A DNA stretch of 64,000 bases from Streptomyces lincolnensis (GCF_021173675.1 NZ_JAIHON010000013.1:1-64000); one strand, 5' to 3'. Positions 1-9,770 are shown, counted from the stretch's first letter. Notes: generated by a model not told the origin, from the sequence alone. Numbers and translations are program-made.

Positions 1-2
1 TC

Positions 3-122
3 GCGGGCGATGCCGCCGCCGTGGGCGTTGACGGAGACCGGCCCGATACCGCCTCGCGGGTCGCGGCAGGGAGCGACGAGCAGGACGCTGCGGAGGCGGA
101 AGCTCCGGTCATGATCCACTGA
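3..122 (+). CDS. C-terminal end of an unidentified protein (cut by window start)
   Basis: An open frame runs from the window edge to a TGA at 120-122 and encodes about 39 Ala/Asp/Gly-rich residues ending PVMIH. A strong hairpin follows 40 bp later, which is what the end of a gene on this strand should look like. Too little is visible to name the family. The composition suggests a low-complexity tail rather than a catalytic core. Confidence 0.45.
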   Translation, partial: AGDAAAVGVDGDRPDTASRVAAGSDEQDAAEAEAPVMIH

Positions 123-160
123 CCCGGGCCCGCGGCCGGTGCCGCACGGCGTCCTTCTAG

Positions 161-206
161 CGCGGGTCCGCCCGCCCTCTTCTCCCAGAGGGCGGGCGGA
201 CCCGCG
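161..206. terminator. Bidirectional hairpin terminator
   Basis: Perfect 19-bp inverted repeat, arms 161-179 and 188-206, with an 8-nt loop. It lies between the end of the partial left gene and the end of the TetR gene, which converge on it, so it probably serves both. Confidence 0.85.
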
Positions 207-222
207 TCATGCGGCGGACGGC

Positions 223-816
223 CTAACACGAACCGAGCGCGGCGAAGGCCTCGTCGAGCAGGCCGATGAGGTCGAGTGCGCCGTCGGAGGCGGTCCAGTG
301 ATCCAGGGCGATGTCGAGGCAGTCGAGAGCGGCGGCGGCTTTCACCGTCATGCCGACGGCGACGGAACCCGGGGATCCTCCACGCTCCGCCAGTGCCTGG
401 GCCAGCGCCGGGCGCCAGCCGTGCTGCTTCTCCAGTTGCCGAGCGCACAGCGCGGGCGTGCTGCGGACCAGCTTGGTCGTCGCCAGGGCTGCGTCCGGGT
501 CCTGACGGTACTGCTCGATGACCGTGTCCAAAGCACGGCGCAGCGCGGTCCAGTCGTCCTCGTCGGCGGGCCGGCTGCGCAGCGCGTCGGCAACCTGGGC
601 GCCGTGCGCGTCGAAGACGCTGAGGACGGCCTCCTCCTTGGTACCGAAGTAGCGCAGGAACGTACTGCGGGACACCCCTGCGGCCGAAGCGAGATCGTCC
701 AGGGTGACGTTGTCGAAACCGTTGCGCAGGAACAACTCGAAGGCCACCTGCGCCAGTTCGGCCCGGACGGCGGCCCGCGCGATGTCCCGCGTCCTGGTTC
801 GTCCTGATGCTCGCAT
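223..816 (-). CDS. TetR/AcrR family transcriptional regulator
   Basis: A 197-residue one-domain repressor of the usual TetR length. Residues about 15-60 form the HTH, with the hallmark recognition helix SRSTFLRYFGTKEEAVL. The rest is the helical ligand-binding domain, whose ligand cannot be read from sequence. It is divergent from the dienelactone hydrolase gene at 990. The space between them holds two palindromes (855-867 and 876-890) that fit a shared operator, so it probably represses itself and the hydrolase/oxidoreductase pair. The ATG at 814-816 is the first start before a conserved HTH. Confidence 0.9.
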   Translation of the reverse strand: MRASGRTRTRDIARAAVRAELAQVAFELFLRNGFDNVTLDDLASAAGVSRSTFLRYFGTKEEAVLSVFDAHGAQVADALRSRPADEDDWTALRRALDTVIEQYRQDPDAALATTKLVRSTPALCARQLEKQHGWRPALAQALAERGGSPGSVAVGMTVKAAAALDCLDIALDHWTASDGALDLIGLLDEAFAALGSC

Positions 817-854
817 CTCGCGATCCTATCCTTCCCGCGGCCTTCGATTGCATC

Positions 855-890
855 ACTGAACTTCAGTAACTAGTCTGAAACTCAGTTTCA
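855..890. promoter_or_regulatory. Tandem palindromes, probable TetR operators
   Basis: ACTGAACTTCAGT (855-867) and TGAAACTCAGTTTCA (876-890) are each perfect palindromes around one central base. Their centres are 22 bp apart, about two helical turns. They lie between the divergent TetR gene (start 816) and the hydrolase gene (start 990). The assignment to this TetR rests on position. Confidence 0.6.
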
Positions 891-989
891 CAAAAGGCTC
901 TCTATACCGTCAGGATTCCTTGGTCCACGGGCGCCCGGTGTCCGACGCCGGATGCCCGGTTCCCGGTGCCCGTGCTCAGAAAGGCCCCC

Positions 990-1765
990 ATGACCGTCTT
1001 GCGCAGCGTGGACGTCGACATCCCCACCCCGGACGGATCCGCCGACGCCTACCTGGTCCACCCCGACGACGGCGCCCGCCACCCGGCCGTCCTGCTCTAC
1101 ATGGACGCTTTCGGGCTGCGCCCGCATCTGCGGGCGATGGCGGACCGCCTTGCGTCGGCCGGCTACACCGTCCTGGTGCCCAACGTCTTCCACCGCTACG
1201 GGCGAGCACCTGTGGTGGAGCTGCCCGAGTTCATCAACCCCGCCGAACGCCCGGAGATCATCCAGAGCCTCCGCCCGGCAGCGCAGACACTGACCCCCGA
1301 GGCCGCCATGCGGGACGCCGGTGCCCACCTGGACTGGCTGGCGGCCTCCCCGCTGACCTCCGACGGCCTGGCCGGCGTGGTCGGCTACTGCATGGAGCGG
1401 GCCTGGCGCTGCGCACCGCCGGCTGTCACCGGGACCGGGTTGCCGCGGCGGCCGGCTTTCACGGCGCTCATCTAGCGACCGACGCCCCGGAGAGCCCTCA
1501 CCTGCTCGCCGACCGCATCACGGCCGAGCTGTACTTCGGCCACGCGGACCAGGACTCCACCAATCCACCCGAACAGATCGACCGCCTGGACAAGGCGCTC
1601 ACGGCCGCAGGCGTCCGCCACCGCACCGAGGTATACACCGGCGCCCACCACGGCTTCAGCCTGGCCGACACCGCCATGCACAACGCCGAGGCCACAGAAC
1701 GGCACTGGACGGCCCTGCTGGACCTCTTCGGAAGCGCCCTCCCCGCCGCTTCCATCACGCCGTAG
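990..1765 (+). pseudogene. Dienelactone hydrolase family protein, frameshifted
   Basis: The start MTVLRSVDVDIPTPDG opens an alpha/beta hydrolase of the dienelactone hydrolase family. The nucleophile elbow GYCM lies at residues 132-135 (Cys134). Directly after it, near 1394-1396, the frame is lost and would stop at 1475. The rest of the protein continues in another frame to 1765, including HADQDS (triad Asp) and GAHHGFS (triad His). Restoring one G in the short G run gives GYCMGAGLALR, a normal elbow, so a single base is missing. Without it the product lacks two triad residues. It is either a real pseudogene or a one-base sequence error. The oxidoreductase at 1844 follows on the same strand. 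Confidence 0.85.
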
Positions 1766-1843
1766 TCCCTGAGCCGGGCCGAGGGTCGCACCCGCGCCCA
1801 CTCGTCACGATTTCGGCAGTCAAAAGAAACGGAGCCACCAAGC

Positions 1844-2560
1844 ATGTCCACCAAGACCCTCGGCCTCATCGGCAGCGGAATGATCGGCAGTGCTCTGGCC
1901 AGACTGGCCGTCGCCGCCGGCCTGGACGTCGTCCTGAGCAACTCCCGGGGCCCCGAGACCCTCGCCGACCTGGTCGCGGAGCTCGGTGACCACGCCCGCG
2001 CTGCCACGCCGCAGGAGGCGGCGCGCGCCGGTGACCTCGTGGTGGCGACCATCCCGCTGAAGGCCTACGAGCAGCTGCCCGCCGCCGCTCTGGCCGACAA
2101 GACGGTGATCGACACGATGAACTACTACCCGGACCGCGACGGCGCCATCGCCGGCCTGGACACCGGCGACTCGACCTCAAGTGAACTCGTGCAGCGCCAC
2201 CTCGCCGACTCCCGCGTCGTCAAGGCGTTCAACAACATCGACTTCCGCCGCCTGTCCACCGGCGCCCGCCCCTCCGGCGCCCCCGATCGCAGTGCCCTGC
2301 CCCTCGCCGGCGACGACCCGGCAGCCAAAGTGGAGGCGGCACGCTTGCTGGACGCCCTCGGCTACGACGCGGTCGACATCGGCACCCTCACCGACAGCTG
2401 GCGCAGCCAGCCGGGCACCCCTGTCTACGTCCAGCCGTACATGGCCGAGCGGCCGGAGGGGCTGAGCCAGGAAGAGGCTGAGCGCTGGTTCTTCCAGACG
2501 CCGGGTGTGCCGTTGCCTGCCGATCGGGTGAAGGAGCTGGTCGACGCCGCCACTCGCTGA
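1844..2560 (+). CDS. NADPH-dependent F420 reductase-like / NADP-binding oxidoreductase
   Basis: A 238-residue protein with an N-terminal Rossmann fold: GLIGSGMIGSALARL at about 7-21 is the dinucleotide loop, and SNSRG at about 33-37 fits NADP phosphate recognition. The central VVKAFNNI segment is typical of the F420-dependent NADP reductase-like family, which moves hydride between NADPH and F420 or small substrates. It starts 78 bp after the broken hydrolase gene on the same strand and is probably co-transcribed. The substrate is unknown. The start is ATG at 1844. Confidence 0.85.
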   Translation: MSTKTLGLIGSGMIGSALARLAVAAGLDVVLSNSRGPETLADLVAELGDHARAATPQEAARAGDLVVATIPLKAYEQLPAAALADKTVIDTMNYYPDRDGAIAGLDTGDSTSSELVQRHLADSRVVKAFNNIDFRRLSTGARPSGAPDRSALPLAGDDPAAKVEAARLLDALGYDAVDIGTLTDSWRSQPGTPVYVQPYMAERPEGLSQEEAERWFFQTPGVPLPADRVKELVDAATR

Positions 2561-2850
2561 ACCGCAGTTGGTCGAATGGGAATGGGGTCTTTCAGGAGAC
2601 CTGCCCGGCCCGGTTGGACAGAAGGGGCAAAGGCTGACAAGGGTCGACGGCAGTTGCGGGCTGCGTGGTCAAGGCTCGTCCATGGCGACACCCTGCCGAA
2701 GAGCCTGCACGGTCGTCGACATCTTCCCCCGGGCCACGCAGTACAAGGAGACCGCCGGGAGCCGGGGCCCGGTCTGCCACCACTGATGGACGTGGAGGCA
2801 GACCGGGGAACGCACGAGGCGTGAATCACTCAGTCCACAAGCTCGGCCTC

Positions 2851-3989
2851 TCACGGCCGAGATCGAAATGATGACCGTGATATCTCCGGAAGGCTCTGGA
2901 AGAACCCTCGGATGTCGGCGACCAGCAGATCGGGCTGCTCCATGGCGGGGAAGTGGCCGCCGCGGTCGAATTCGGACCAGTGTGTGATGGTGTTGGCGGC
3001 CTCTGCGAACCGGCGGACGGACAGGCTGAGATCCTTGGGGAAGACCGCGACACCGGTCGGGGTGGGGGAGGGCTCCACCGGCCGCACCCGGGCGGCCAGG
3101 GACTCGTAGTACAGGCGGGCTGCGGAGCCGGCCGTGCCGGTGAGCCAGTAGACCATGACGTTGGTGAGCATTTGGTCGCGGTCCACGGCGTCCTCGGGTA
3201 TGTCGGCGGAGTCTGTCCAGTCCCTGAACTTCTCCACGATCCAGGCCAGTTGTCCGACCGGTGAGTCGTGCAGGGCGTAGGCGAGTGTCTGCGGCCGAGT
3301 GGACTGGATGGCTGCGTAGCCGAAGAGCTCACGCTGGTATCGCTGCCCGTGCTGGAGCCGCCGCTGCTCTTCCTCGGTGTAGGGCTCCAGGCCTGGCTGG
3401 GGAGGCATGCCGATCATGGTGACGTGTAGGGCCGCGGCATGTTCGGCGTCGATTCGGCCCAGTTCTCGCGTGATGGCCGAGCCCCAGTCACTGCTGTGGG
3501 CCCCGTAACGGGTGTAGCCGAGCCGGCTCATCAGCTCTGCCCAGGTCCGGGCGACGCGCTCGACGTTCCAGCCCTTCTCGCGGGTGGGGCCCGAGAAGCC
3601 GTAGCCGGGTATGGAGGGGACGACGACCTGGAAGTCCTCGCTCAACGGCTCGATGATGTTGAGGAGTTCGACGAGGGAGCCGGGCCAGCCGTGGGTGGCG
3701 ATCAGCGGCAGGGCGTCGGGGTTCGCCGAACGAACGTGCAGGAAGTGCACGTTCTGGCCGTCGACTCGGTGGTGAACTGCGGGAAGGAGTTCAGGCGTTT
3801 TTCGTGGACGCGCCAGTCGTAGGGGTGCCGCCAGTAGTCTGCCAGCTCTTTGATGTAGTTGAGGGGGATGCCGTACTCCCAGCCGACGCCGGGGAGTTCG
3901 TCGGGCCAGCGGGTGCGGTCGAGGCGGTCGTGCAGGTCGTCCAGCTGGGATTGGGGGATGTCGATGCGGAAGGGGGTGATCGCGGTCAT
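2851..3989 (-). pseudogene. Epoxide hydrolase (EHN plus alpha/beta hydrolase), frameshifted
   Basis: The ATG at 3989, preceded by AGGAAAGG, begins MTAITPFRIDIPQSQLDDL, the start of the epoxide hydrolase N-terminal domain. The frame holds through LNSFPQFTTE, then shifts near 3764-3765. The body continues one frame over with VDGQNVHFLHVRS, the oxyanion-hole motif HGWPGS, the nucleophile elbow SSDWG (Asp) and the catalytic His in GGHFPAMEQP, ending at 2851. Adding one G (GAG-GTC-GAC) restores QFTTEVDGQNV, so one base is missing. As given, the gene makes only a short N-terminal fragment. It is the last gene of the minus-strand oxidative cluster, where it would hydrolyse an epoxide to a diol. Confidence 0.85.
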
Positions 3990-4214
3990 GTGGGGGGCCT
4001 TTCCTGGTTCGGGCCGGGCGGTGGCGAGGCCGGAGGCGCGACCGCCCGGCGACGGTGGCGGGTGGTGGTCCACAGTCAACGTCCGCGTCCGCTGAAGGCG
4101 GTTGCTGCCGAGGTGGCCCGGTGCTGGTCGGCGAGGGCGGGTACCCGGACGCCGACCCCGGTTTGTGGTCTTCCGTGATCCGCCCCGGTATGGCAGCGAC
4201 GGGGCACATCGGCA

Positions 4215-5780
4215 TCACGCGCTCGAACGCGTGCCCTGGTCGGGGTCGGGTGCCGCAGTCACCGCGTCGTCGGTCTTCTCAGGCAGGTCGAGGCTGCTGC
4301 GCAGGTTGACTGGTTTGAGCAGGACGGCGGCGATGACGGCGAGAAGGGCTGCGGCGGCCGCGAGGAGGAAGATGTGTGCTGTCGCGTCGCCGTACGCGAG
4401 GCGGATGATCTCCTGCACCGCGGCAGAGTTCGAGTCCGCGCCGGACAGCCCGGCGGAGGCAAGACCGCTTGCGGTTCCGTCCTCGACCTGCCGGGCCAGG
4501 ATCGCGCCGAGGACGGCGACGCCGATCGTGCCGCCGAGGGAGCGGAAGAACGTCACCGTGGAGCTCGCCGCCCCGACGTCCTTCAGTGGCACGGTGTTCT
4601 GCACGGCGAGTACGAAGTTCTGCAGGGTCATGCCGACGCCCATCCCGACACACAGCATCGACACGGCCAGGAGGACCATGGGGGTCTTGTTGTCGATGAC
4701 GCCGAGGCCCGCGCAGCCGACCGTGAGCAGTGCGGCGCCGGTGATGAGGAACGGCTTGATCTTCCCGCTCCGGCTGATCAGCCGGCCGGCGACGATGGAG
4801 GCGATCAGGATGCCGGCCATCATCGGAATGGTCAGCAGGCCGGCTTCGGTGGGGGTGCGGCCGCGGCTGAGCTGGAAGTACTGGCTGAGGAAGACCGAGG
4901 CGCCGAACATGGCCGTACCGACGGCCAGGCTGCCGAGAATCGCCAGTGCCGTGGTGTGCTGCCGCACGATGGCGAGCGGGACGATCGGTTCGGTGGCGTG
5001 CTTCTCCACCCACGCGGCGGCGGCGAGCAGGGCCAGCCCGCCGGACAGCATGGCGGCGGTCTGCCAGGAGGCCCAGGCAAAGGAGCCGTCGACGAAGGAC
5101 ACCCAGATGAGCAGGACACTGACCCCGGTAGCGATCAGGGTGGCCCCCAGATAGTCGATCCGCACGTTCTCCCGGCGCAGCACAGGAAGGTTCAGCGTCC
5201 GCTGGAGCAGGAGGAACGCGACGGCGGAGAGCGGAATGGCGATGAAAAAGCTCCACCGCCAGCCCAGCCACGAGGTGTCGACGATGACACCGCCGAGGAG
5301 CGGCCCACCGATGGTCGACGTCGAGGTGGTGCCGCTCAGGTAAGCGCTGTAACGGCCGCGTTCGCGAGGCGGGATGGTGGCGGCGATGGCGATCTGGACG
5401 AGCGCCTGGACACCTCCCACGCCGACGCCCTGGAGGGCCCGCGCGGCGATCAGCTGACCGCCCGTCTGGCTGATCCCGCACGCCACGGTACCGAGCACGA
5501 AGATGACAATGGAGACCTGGAGAAGGGTCTTCTTGCTGAAGAGGTCGGCGAGTTTGCCCCAGATCGGAGTCGTCGCCGTCGTGGTGAGGAGGGTCGCGGT
5601 GACGACCCACGTGTACTGGGTCTGTGTCCCGTGCACGTCTTCGATGATCTTCGGCAGCGCGCTGGAGACCACCGTACTGCTGAGTGTCGAGACGAAGAGC
5701 GCGAGGAGCAGGCCACTGAGCACCTTCAGTACCTGACGACGGGACGTGGGGGACGCCTCCGTGAGCGTCGACTCGTTCAC
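4215..5780 (-). CDS. DHA2-type MFS drug/metabolite exporter (14 TM)
   Basis: A 521-residue transporter of the EmrB/QacA (DHA2) branch of the major facilitator family. The length and hydrophobic profile fit 14 membrane helices. The N-terminal SALPKIIEDV and the following GKLADLFSKK loop are the usual DHA motifs, and RALQGVGVGG marks helix 4. Such proteins export drugs or metabolites against protons. The start is GTG at 5780 with AGGAG just upstream. It lies between the SDR and the broken epoxide hydrolase, so it probably exports a product or toxic intermediate of the same cluster. Confidence 0.9.
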   Translation of the reverse strand: MNESTLTEASPTSRRQVLKVLSGLLLALFVSTLSSTVVSSALPKIIEDVHGTQTQYTWVVTATLLTTTATTPIWGKLADLFSKKTLLQVSIVIFVLGTVACGISQTGGQLIAARALQGVGVGGVQALVQIAIAATIPPRERGRYSAYLSGTTSTSTIGGPLLGGVIVDTSWLGWRWSFFIAIPLSAVAFLLLQRTLNLPVLRRENVRIDYLGATLIATGVSVLLIWVSFVDGSFAWASWQTAAMLSGGLALLAAAAWVEKHATEPIVPLAIVRQHTTALAILGSLAVGTAMFGASVFLSQYFQLSRGRTPTEAGLLTIPMMAGILIASIVAGRLISRSGKIKPFLITGAALLTVGCAGLGVIDNKTPMVLLAVSMLCVGMGVGMTLQNFVLAVQNTVPLKDVGAASSTVTFFRSLGGTIGVAVLGAILARQVEDGTASGLASAGLSGADSNSAAVQEIIRLAYGDATAHIFLLAAAAALLAVIAAVLLKPVNLRSSLDLPEKTDDAVTAAPDPDQGTRSSA

Positions 5781-5967
5781 TGTGCTCCTCGACGGGTTTC
5801 AGATCACCGGTTTGCTGTGTGTCGCGCTCGACGCGTGCAGGGAGGACATCGCAGCCGCGGCGCCGGAGAACAACAGGACGCTCACCTGACGTCAGGGCAG
5901 AGGGGTGCGCGGGCGAGGACGGGCGTCGACCTTCGCGCACCCCCGCGGCAGGCAGGCGTGCGGGGAA

Positions 5968-6828
5968 TCAGGAGCGCGCGGCCTGCGCGTTCCCGATGAG
6001 CGGGCGGTCCAGCGCGTCGGCCGTGCGTCCGAGGAGCTGCAGGTTGCGGGCGCCGAAGTCGACCAGCAGCGGGTGCCCGGAGATGTACCGCGCCGCATGG
6101 GAGTTGAGGAACACGACGGCGTCCGCCATTTCCTCCGGCGTGGCCAGACGCTGGTTCAGGCCGGCACGCGACTCAAGCGATGCGCGTCCGCCGGCCATCA
6201 CGGCGAAGTCCGACGTCAGACCGGTCTCGGTGCTCGTCGGGAGCACGGCGTTCACCCGGATGCCGCGGCTCCCGAGTGCGGTGGCGCTGTGCGCCATGAA
6301 CAGGTTGAGCACCCGCTTCGAGAGGGGATAGGCGGCCGGCCCGGGCTGGTCCTTGAGACCGAGTCCCTCGATCGCCGCGACGATGGCGTCCCACCCGTCG
6401 ACGTGGATCAGTCCTTCGAGTTCTTCCTGGTAGCGCTCCCAGTTGATGCCGCCCGTGGAGGTCACATAGACGATGGCGCCGCCGTCGCCCATCCGCGTCT
6501 CCAGGTACGCGTCCGAGATGTACTTGTTGGCGCCGAAGTTGATTAGCAGGGTCGTGTTGTAATCGTGCTGGAGACCCGAGACTCCGGCCACGCCGAAGAA
6601 CGTGTCAATGTGCTCGGGGAGCTTCGCGAACGCCCGGTCGATGTCGTCGCGTACCGCCAGGTTCGCCTGGATCGCGGAGGCGAGACCTGGCAGCTCGGTC
6701 GGGGCGTAGTCGATGGCGTGGACATGCGCGCCCAGTTCGACGAGGCGCTTCGCCGTCGCTCTGCCGATCCCGGAGGCGGCGCCGGTCACGACCGCGGTCT
6801 TGCCGGTGTACTGAAGGTAGTCGTCCAC
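5968..6828 (-). CDS. Short-chain dehydrogenase/reductase
   Basis: A classical SDR of about 286 residues. It has the NAD(P) loop TGAASGIG near residues 15-22, the catalytic Ser in VTSTGG, and the Tyr-Lys pair in AAYPLSK. The layout resembles 3-alpha-hydroxysteroid/coniferyl-alcohol dehydrogenases. The GTG at 6828 is preferred because GAGGA precedes it at good spacing; an in-frame ATG at 6846 lies before that ribosome site. It is 68 bp downstream of the aldehyde dehydrogenase. It probably oxidises the alcohol made by the P450 or a related alcohol. The substrate is unknown. Confidence 0.88.
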   Translation of the reverse strand: MDDYLQYTGKTAVVTGAASGIGRATAKRLVELGAHVHAIDYAPTELPGLASAIQANLAVRDDIDRAFAKLPEHIDTFFGVAGVSGLQHDYNTTLLINFGANKYISDAYLETRMGDGGAIVYVTSTGGINWERYQEELEGLIHVDGWDAIVAAIEGLGLKDQPGPAAYPLSKRVLNLFMAHSATALGSRGIRVNAVLPTSTETGLTSDFAVMAGGRASLESRAGLNQRLATPEEMADAVVFLNSHAARYISGHPLLVDFGARNLQLLGRTADALDRPLIGNAQAARS

Positions 6829-6896
6829 GTTTCCGGTTCCTCTCATCCGCGCCTGGTGGCGGGCGCGGATCTGCCGTGTGTGGGGGAGGGGGTGGG

Positions 6897-8402
6897 TCAG
6901 GAAAGGGGGAGTGAAGGAGCAGACCCGATGGTCTTGGTCTCGGTGTAGGCCTCGAAGCCCTCGCGGCCGCCCTCGCGGCCGATGCCGCTGGCTTTGTAAC
7001 CGCCGAAGGGGGCGTCCCCGCCGGAGAACGAGCCGCCGTTGATCATGAGACTGCCGGCTCGGACGGCGCGTGCGATGCGCAGAGCGCGCTCCGTCGAGGC
7101 CGACGCGACGTATCCGGCGAGGCCGTACCGGCTGGCGTTGGCCAGCCGGATCGCCTCTTCGTCGGTGTCGAACGGTGTCACGGTGAGCACCGGTCCGAAG
7201 ATCTCCTCCTGCGCGATGGTGGAGTCGTTGTCGACGTCGACGAAGAGTGTCGGCTCCACCCAGAAGCCCGCGCGGTCGGGGACGCCGCCGCCGACGGCGA
7301 GCCTCGCGCCCTCTTCCCGGCCGATGCGGATGTAGTCGGCGACGCGGTCGCGCTGCCGGGCCGAGATGAGCGGGCCGGCCAGCGTGCCCTGGTCCTGAGG
7401 GTCACCCCAGGACACCTGCTGGAACGCCTGTGCAAGGCCGGCGACGACCTGGTCGTAGACCTTGCGGTGCACGAGCAATCGTGTCGGCAGTGCGCACCCC
7501 TGGCCCGAGTGTGCGAGCGCTCCGAGCGCCTGCGGGATGGCCTGCGTGAGGTCCGCGTCGTCGAGGATGATCGACGCGCTCTTTCCGCCGAGCTCCAGCA
7601 TCGTGCGCTTGAAGGTGGGCGCGGCGAGTTCGAGGATGCGTTGCCCCGTGGCCGTGGAGCCGGTGAACGACACCATGTTGACGCGCGGGTCGGTCAGGAG
7701 GAGTTCGGCCGTGTCGAGGTTGCTGGTCGGCACCACGTTGACCACGCCGGCCGGGATGTCGGTGCGCTCGGCGACGATCCGGCCGATGCGGGTGGCGTTC
7801 CACGGTGTCTCGGGGGCGGGCTTCGCGATGACCGTGTTGCCGGTGGCGAGAGCGCCGGCGAGCTTGACGAGCATGAGCCCGAAGGGGAAGTTCCATGGGG
7901 TGATGGCGGCGACGACGCCGACGGGCTCCTTGACCACCCACCGCTCGCTGGGCTCGTTGGTGAACCGGTTGACGGCGTCGTCGAGTCGGCGCACCCACTC
8001 GAACCGGTCGATGTGGTCGATGTGCCATCGGAACTTCTGCAGAGGCTCCTCCAGCTGGGCACCATAGGTGAGCATGCGCGGAGCTCCGACCTCCGCGATG
8101 AGTTCCTCACGCAGCTCGTCCTTCTCCTCAACCAGCGCGTCGAGGAGCTGGGTCAGGCCGCGCTTGCGGAACTGCCGGTCGACTGCCCAGTCCGTCTCCT
8201 CGAACGCGCGCCGGGCCGCGGCGATCGCGTCGAGCATGTCCTCCCGGCCGGCGTCGGCGACCTTGCCCAGAACGGTGCCGTCCGCCGGGTTGAGCACCTC
8301 GAACGTGCCGCTGCCCGCAGCGCTACGGAGCTCTCCGTCGATCAGCAGGCGCTCCTCGTGCGGGGACGCTGTCGGCGGCGGACCTGATGGAGTAGTGGAC
8401 AT
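6897..8402 (-). CDS. NAD(P)-dependent aldehyde dehydrogenase
   Basis: A 501-residue enzyme of standard ALDH-superfamily length. ITPWNFPF and FTGST belong to the cofactor fold, LELGGKSA contains the general-base Glu, and SGQGCALPTR contains the catalytic Cys (about residue 303). It oxidises an aldehyde to the acid. The start ATG at 8402 has GAGGAGA at good spacing. The gene leads the ALDH-SDR pair and lies 183 bp after the ferredoxin reductase, so it could have its own promoter or belong to the P450 operon. The sequence does not fix which aldehyde is used. Confidence 0.9.
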   Translation of the reverse strand: MSTTPSGPPPTASPHEERLLIDGELRSAAGSGTFEVLNPADGTVLGKVADAGREDMLDAIAAARRAFEETDWAVDRQFRKRGLTQLLDALVEEKDELREELIAEVGAPRMLTYGAQLEEPLQKFRWHIDHIDRFEWVRRLDDAVNRFTNEPSERWVVKEPVGVVAAITPWNFPFGLMLVKLAGALATGNTVIAKPAPETPWNATRIGRIVAERTDIPAGVVNVVPTSNLDTAELLLTDPRVNMVSFTGSTATGQRILELAAPTFKRTMLELGGKSASIILDDADLTQAIPQALGALAHSGQGCALPTRLLVHRKVYDQVVAGLAQAFQQVSWGDPQDQGTLAGPLISARQRDRVADYIRIGREEGARLAVGGGVPDRAGFWVEPTLFVDVDNDSTIAQEEIFGPVLTVTPFDTDEEAIRLANASRYGLAGYVASASTERALRIARAVRAGSLMINGGSFSGGDAPFGGYKASGIGREGGREGFEAYTETKTIGSAPSLPLS

Positions 8403-8585
8403 CGTCTATCTCCTCATGGGGGGGATGAAGTTTGTCGAGGTGCGGCACGAGGCGGCTCGGGAGGCCGAGAGTGGCCAGACGTCGTTGGACGGTGCGTGGG
8501 CGAGATACCGGCTTCGAGCCCGGCGTATGTGCTCTGATCAGGCACGAAGCGTCCCCCCGGCCGCCGCGCTCGCATGGATCGGAGG

Positions 8586-9770
8586 TCAGGACTCCATGGC
8601 GGGGACGGCGGTGCTCACGGTGTCGTGCCACGCCGCACCCGTCGCAATCGCCTGCCGCCACTGGCGGATCGCCTTGGGCGGCATTCCGACGGCGAGGGCG
8701 CCGGTGACGCGGTCGCCGGTGCGGTACGCGGCGACGAACTTCCGCTCGGCCAGGTCGCCCTCGACGAGGGCGACTTCGGCGTGGTCGCGGAGATAGCCGT
8801 AGGCCTGGATCTTCATGTCGTACTGGTCGGACCAGAAGTACGGCACCGGTGCGAAGGATTTGCCCGCCTCGGAGTGCAGCAGGTTGCGGGCGGCGGCCAT
8901 GCCCTGTTCGGCGGCGGTGGTGCGGTGCTCGATGCGCATCGAAGTACCGAACAACGGGTTGTACCAGCGGGCGACGTCACCGGCCGCGTACACGTTCGGG
9001 GCGGCCTTGCAGTACTCGTCGCACATCACGCCGTCCCCGACGGTCAGGCTGCTGCCCGTGAGCCACTCGGTGTTGGGCAGGGAGCCGATGGCGACCAGCA
9101 CCTCGTCGGCCTCGATCTCGGAGCCGTCCGCGAGCCGCACGCCGTCCTCGGTCACCTCGGTGACGGTGACTCCGCAGCGCAGGTCAACGCCCCGTTCCAG
9201 ATGGGCGTTCGTCAGGACCTTGCCGACCTCCATGCCGACGGCGTGGGCCAGGGGCACCGGGGCGGGTTCGAGGAGGGTGACCTCGCAGCCGAGTCGCCAA
9301 GCGACGGCGGCGGCCTCCGCGCCGAGGAAGCCGGCGCCCACCACGACCAGCCGCCGTCCCGGGGTGAGCCGCTCCCGCAGGGTCAGCGCGTCGTCGAGCG
9401 TGCGTAGGACGTGCGCGCCCTCGCCGGGCAGTCGGCGCGGCCGGACCCCGGTGGCGATGACCAGTCCGTCGTACGGGACGGCGGATCCGTCGACCAACTC
9501 GACGGTGCGGTCGGCCGGTTGGAGGCCGGTGGCCGCCACGCCGAGCCGCAGGTCGAGGTCGAGCGCGGCCAGCGCGTCGGGGGTGCGCAGCGCCAGCCGC
9601 TCGGGCTCCCACTCCGCGGCCAGGATCTGCTTCGACAGGGGCGGGCGGTCGTACGGGGCGAGCGGTTCGTCGCCGACCAGGGTGATGATGCCTTCGTAGG
9701 CCTCCCGGCGGAGGGTCTCGGCCGCTGCGAGTCCGGCAGCCGAGGCACCGACGACGACGATCCGCCTCAC
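8586..9770 (-). CDS. FAD-dependent NAD(P)H:ferredoxin reductase
   Basis: A 394-residue reductase of the rubredoxin/putidaredoxin reductase type. It has the FAD fold VVVGASAAGLAAAETLR at the N-terminus, the NAD(P)H fold VVVGAGFLGAEAA in the middle, and the second FAD motif VYAAGDVARW. It passes electrons from NAD(P)H to the adjacent ferredoxin. The GTG at 9770 overlaps the ferredoxin stop (GTGA), which shows translational coupling and fixes the start. With the ferredoxin and P450 it forms a complete three-component monooxygenase. Confidence 0.92.
   Translation of the reverse strand: MRRIVVVGASAAGLAAAETLRREAYEGIITLVGDEPLAPYDRPPLSKQILAAEWEPERLALRTPDALAALDLDLRLGVAATGLQPADRTVELVDGSAVPYDGLVIATGVRPRRLPGEGAHVLRTLDDALTLRERLTPGRRLVVVGAGFLGAEAAAVAWRLGCEVTLLEPAPVPLAHAVGMEVGKVLTNAHLERGVDLRCGVTVTEVTEDGVRLADGSEIEADEVLVAIGSLPNTEWLTGSSLTVGDGVMCDEYCKAAPNVYAAGDVARWYNPLFGTSMRIEHRTTAAEQGMAAARNLLHSEAGKSFAPVPYFWSDQYDMKIQAYGYLRDHAEVALVEGDLAERKFVAAYRTGDRVTGALAVGMPPKAIRQWRQAIATGAAWHDTVSTAVPAMES

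Noticed and set aside
2561..2850. Several 60-80 codon frames between the oxidoreductase and epoxide hydrolase genes
   Set aside because: All are overlapping frames without motifs or ribosome sites; the stretch appears empty.
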